Positions 63,676-64,000 of a stretch of DNA of 64,000 nucleotides are shown in pieces. The stretch lies in assembly GCA_037043235.1 (NCBI GenBank), contig JAWRVZ010000049.1, positions 3,937,001 to 4,001,000 of the forward strand, read 5' to 3'. Numbering within the stretch: position 1 is the stretch's first letter; the number at the start of each line of letters is the position of its first letter. The stretch comes from Rhodeus uyekii (taxonomy: Eukaryota; Chordata; Actinopteri; Cypriniformes; Acheilognathidae). The translations under genes were made by a program, and so were the position numbers. The notes beneath the pieces were generated by a model that searched no databases, had not been told where the DNA came from, and worked only from the letters and a program-made list of their open reading frames with translations.

Positions 63676-63810
63676 CATTTATCAGCTGCTTTTATCATCG
63701 CATTCAAGAAACACATTGATATTCTAATCTATTCTTGCTTTCCCTGGGAATCAAACCCATGACCTTGATGTTGCAAGCGTCACTCTCTACAACTAGACAC
63801 ACAGGAAAGC
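63676..63810 (-). repeat. tRNA-derived SINE, most complete copy
   Basis: Read on the minus strand: GTAGAGAGTGACGCTTGCAA, GTCATGGGTTTGATTCCC (B-box-like), then a tail with AATGTGTTTCTTGAATGCGA and AAAGCAGCTGATAAATGCA. It lies in the akap8l intron upstream of the first visible exon. Confidence 0.6.
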
Positions 63811-63899
63811 TGTACATCGACCAATCCGATTAAAAATAGACCCCAATTTCATGCCATTTAAACTTTATTGCACATGCAACCTGTGTATAAACCGCAATA

Positions 63900-64000
63900 C
63901 AGTAATACCTTGAGATATGAGCAAACATTCAAGCAATTTCTGCTTTGAGATGCGAGTGAATATTTGAGATACGAGCAGCTTCCAGACGCTAGAGGTGTTC
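63900..64000. mobile_element. Left end of a mariner-like element (cut by window end)
   Basis: TA (63898-63899) is followed by CAGTAATACCTTGAGATATG and several more GAGATRCGAG-type motifs, the same terminal pattern as in the elements at 5031 and 47231. Confidence 0.65.

Overview
The window is animal nuclear DNA from a teleost fish, most likely an otophysan such as a cyprinid. Genes have GT-AG introns, transposable elements are very dense (Tc1/mariner, hAT, DIRS, non-LTR and LTR elements, tRNA-derived SINEs), microsatellites are long, and the coding exons match vertebrate cytochrome P450 family 3, LPAR2 and AKAP8L. Nothing prokaryotic is present: no operons, CRISPR arrays or rRNA genes, and no intact tRNA gene.

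Layout. (1) 1-22.3 kb, plus strand: two tandem cytochrome P450 family 3 genes. Copy 1 enters the window at exon 5 (exons 5-13, 2666-7063). Copy 2 is complete, with 13 exons encoding 514 residues (12389-22217). Their introns are still alignable, so each copy supplies the 'empty site' for many insertions in the other. The insertions include a mariner-like MITE, an internally deleted DIRS element, a hAT MITE with an 8-bp target duplication, and in intron 6 of copy 2 a three-level nest (Tc1 containing DIRS containing a small TIR element). (2) 22.8-34 kb: a CpG-dense 29-bp minisatellite, a Tc1 transposase relic, a long gene-poor stretch and a decayed non-LTR retrotransposon. (3) 34.1-39.3 kb, minus strand: an LPA receptor gene (lpar2) with three coding exons. 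Its second intron holds a 2.2-kb hexamer-based array. A CpG-rich segment near 55.2 kb with a good splice donor is a candidate upstream non-coding exon. (4) 42.2-54 kb: a minisatellite interrupted by an approximately 9.86-kb composite insertion made of several AT-rich elements. (5) 55.5-60.9 kb: a 5.4-kb TG-rich array with an approximately 1.88-kb internal duplication. (6) 61.6-63.5 kb, minus strand: the last nine coding exons of akap8l. Its 5' part lies beyond the window.

The most unusual signal is a set of large AT-rich segments (about 7.5-10.7, 42.2-43.1 with 50.8-52.0, 43.9-47.0 and 47.1-49.2 kb). Each carries its own 10-15-bp 'keyword' several times, on both strands: TGTCATTACC, TGTCACTACCAAAA, GTCACACCACAGGAC or AACGTACATCACA. 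Two of the segments have terminal inverted repeats that resemble each other, and one is nested in another. I do not recognise them as a named transposon family. They may be relatives in which the keyword, perhaps a protein-binding site, changes between elements but stays uniform inside each one. That reading is inference.

The host genes have no evident joint pathway. The P450s act on xenobiotics and steroids at the ER, LPAR2 is a plasma-membrane lysophosphatidate receptor, and AKAP8L is a nuclear zinc-finger scaffold. All exon boundaries were derived by eye from splice signals, reading-frame phase and family knowledge, without transcript data.
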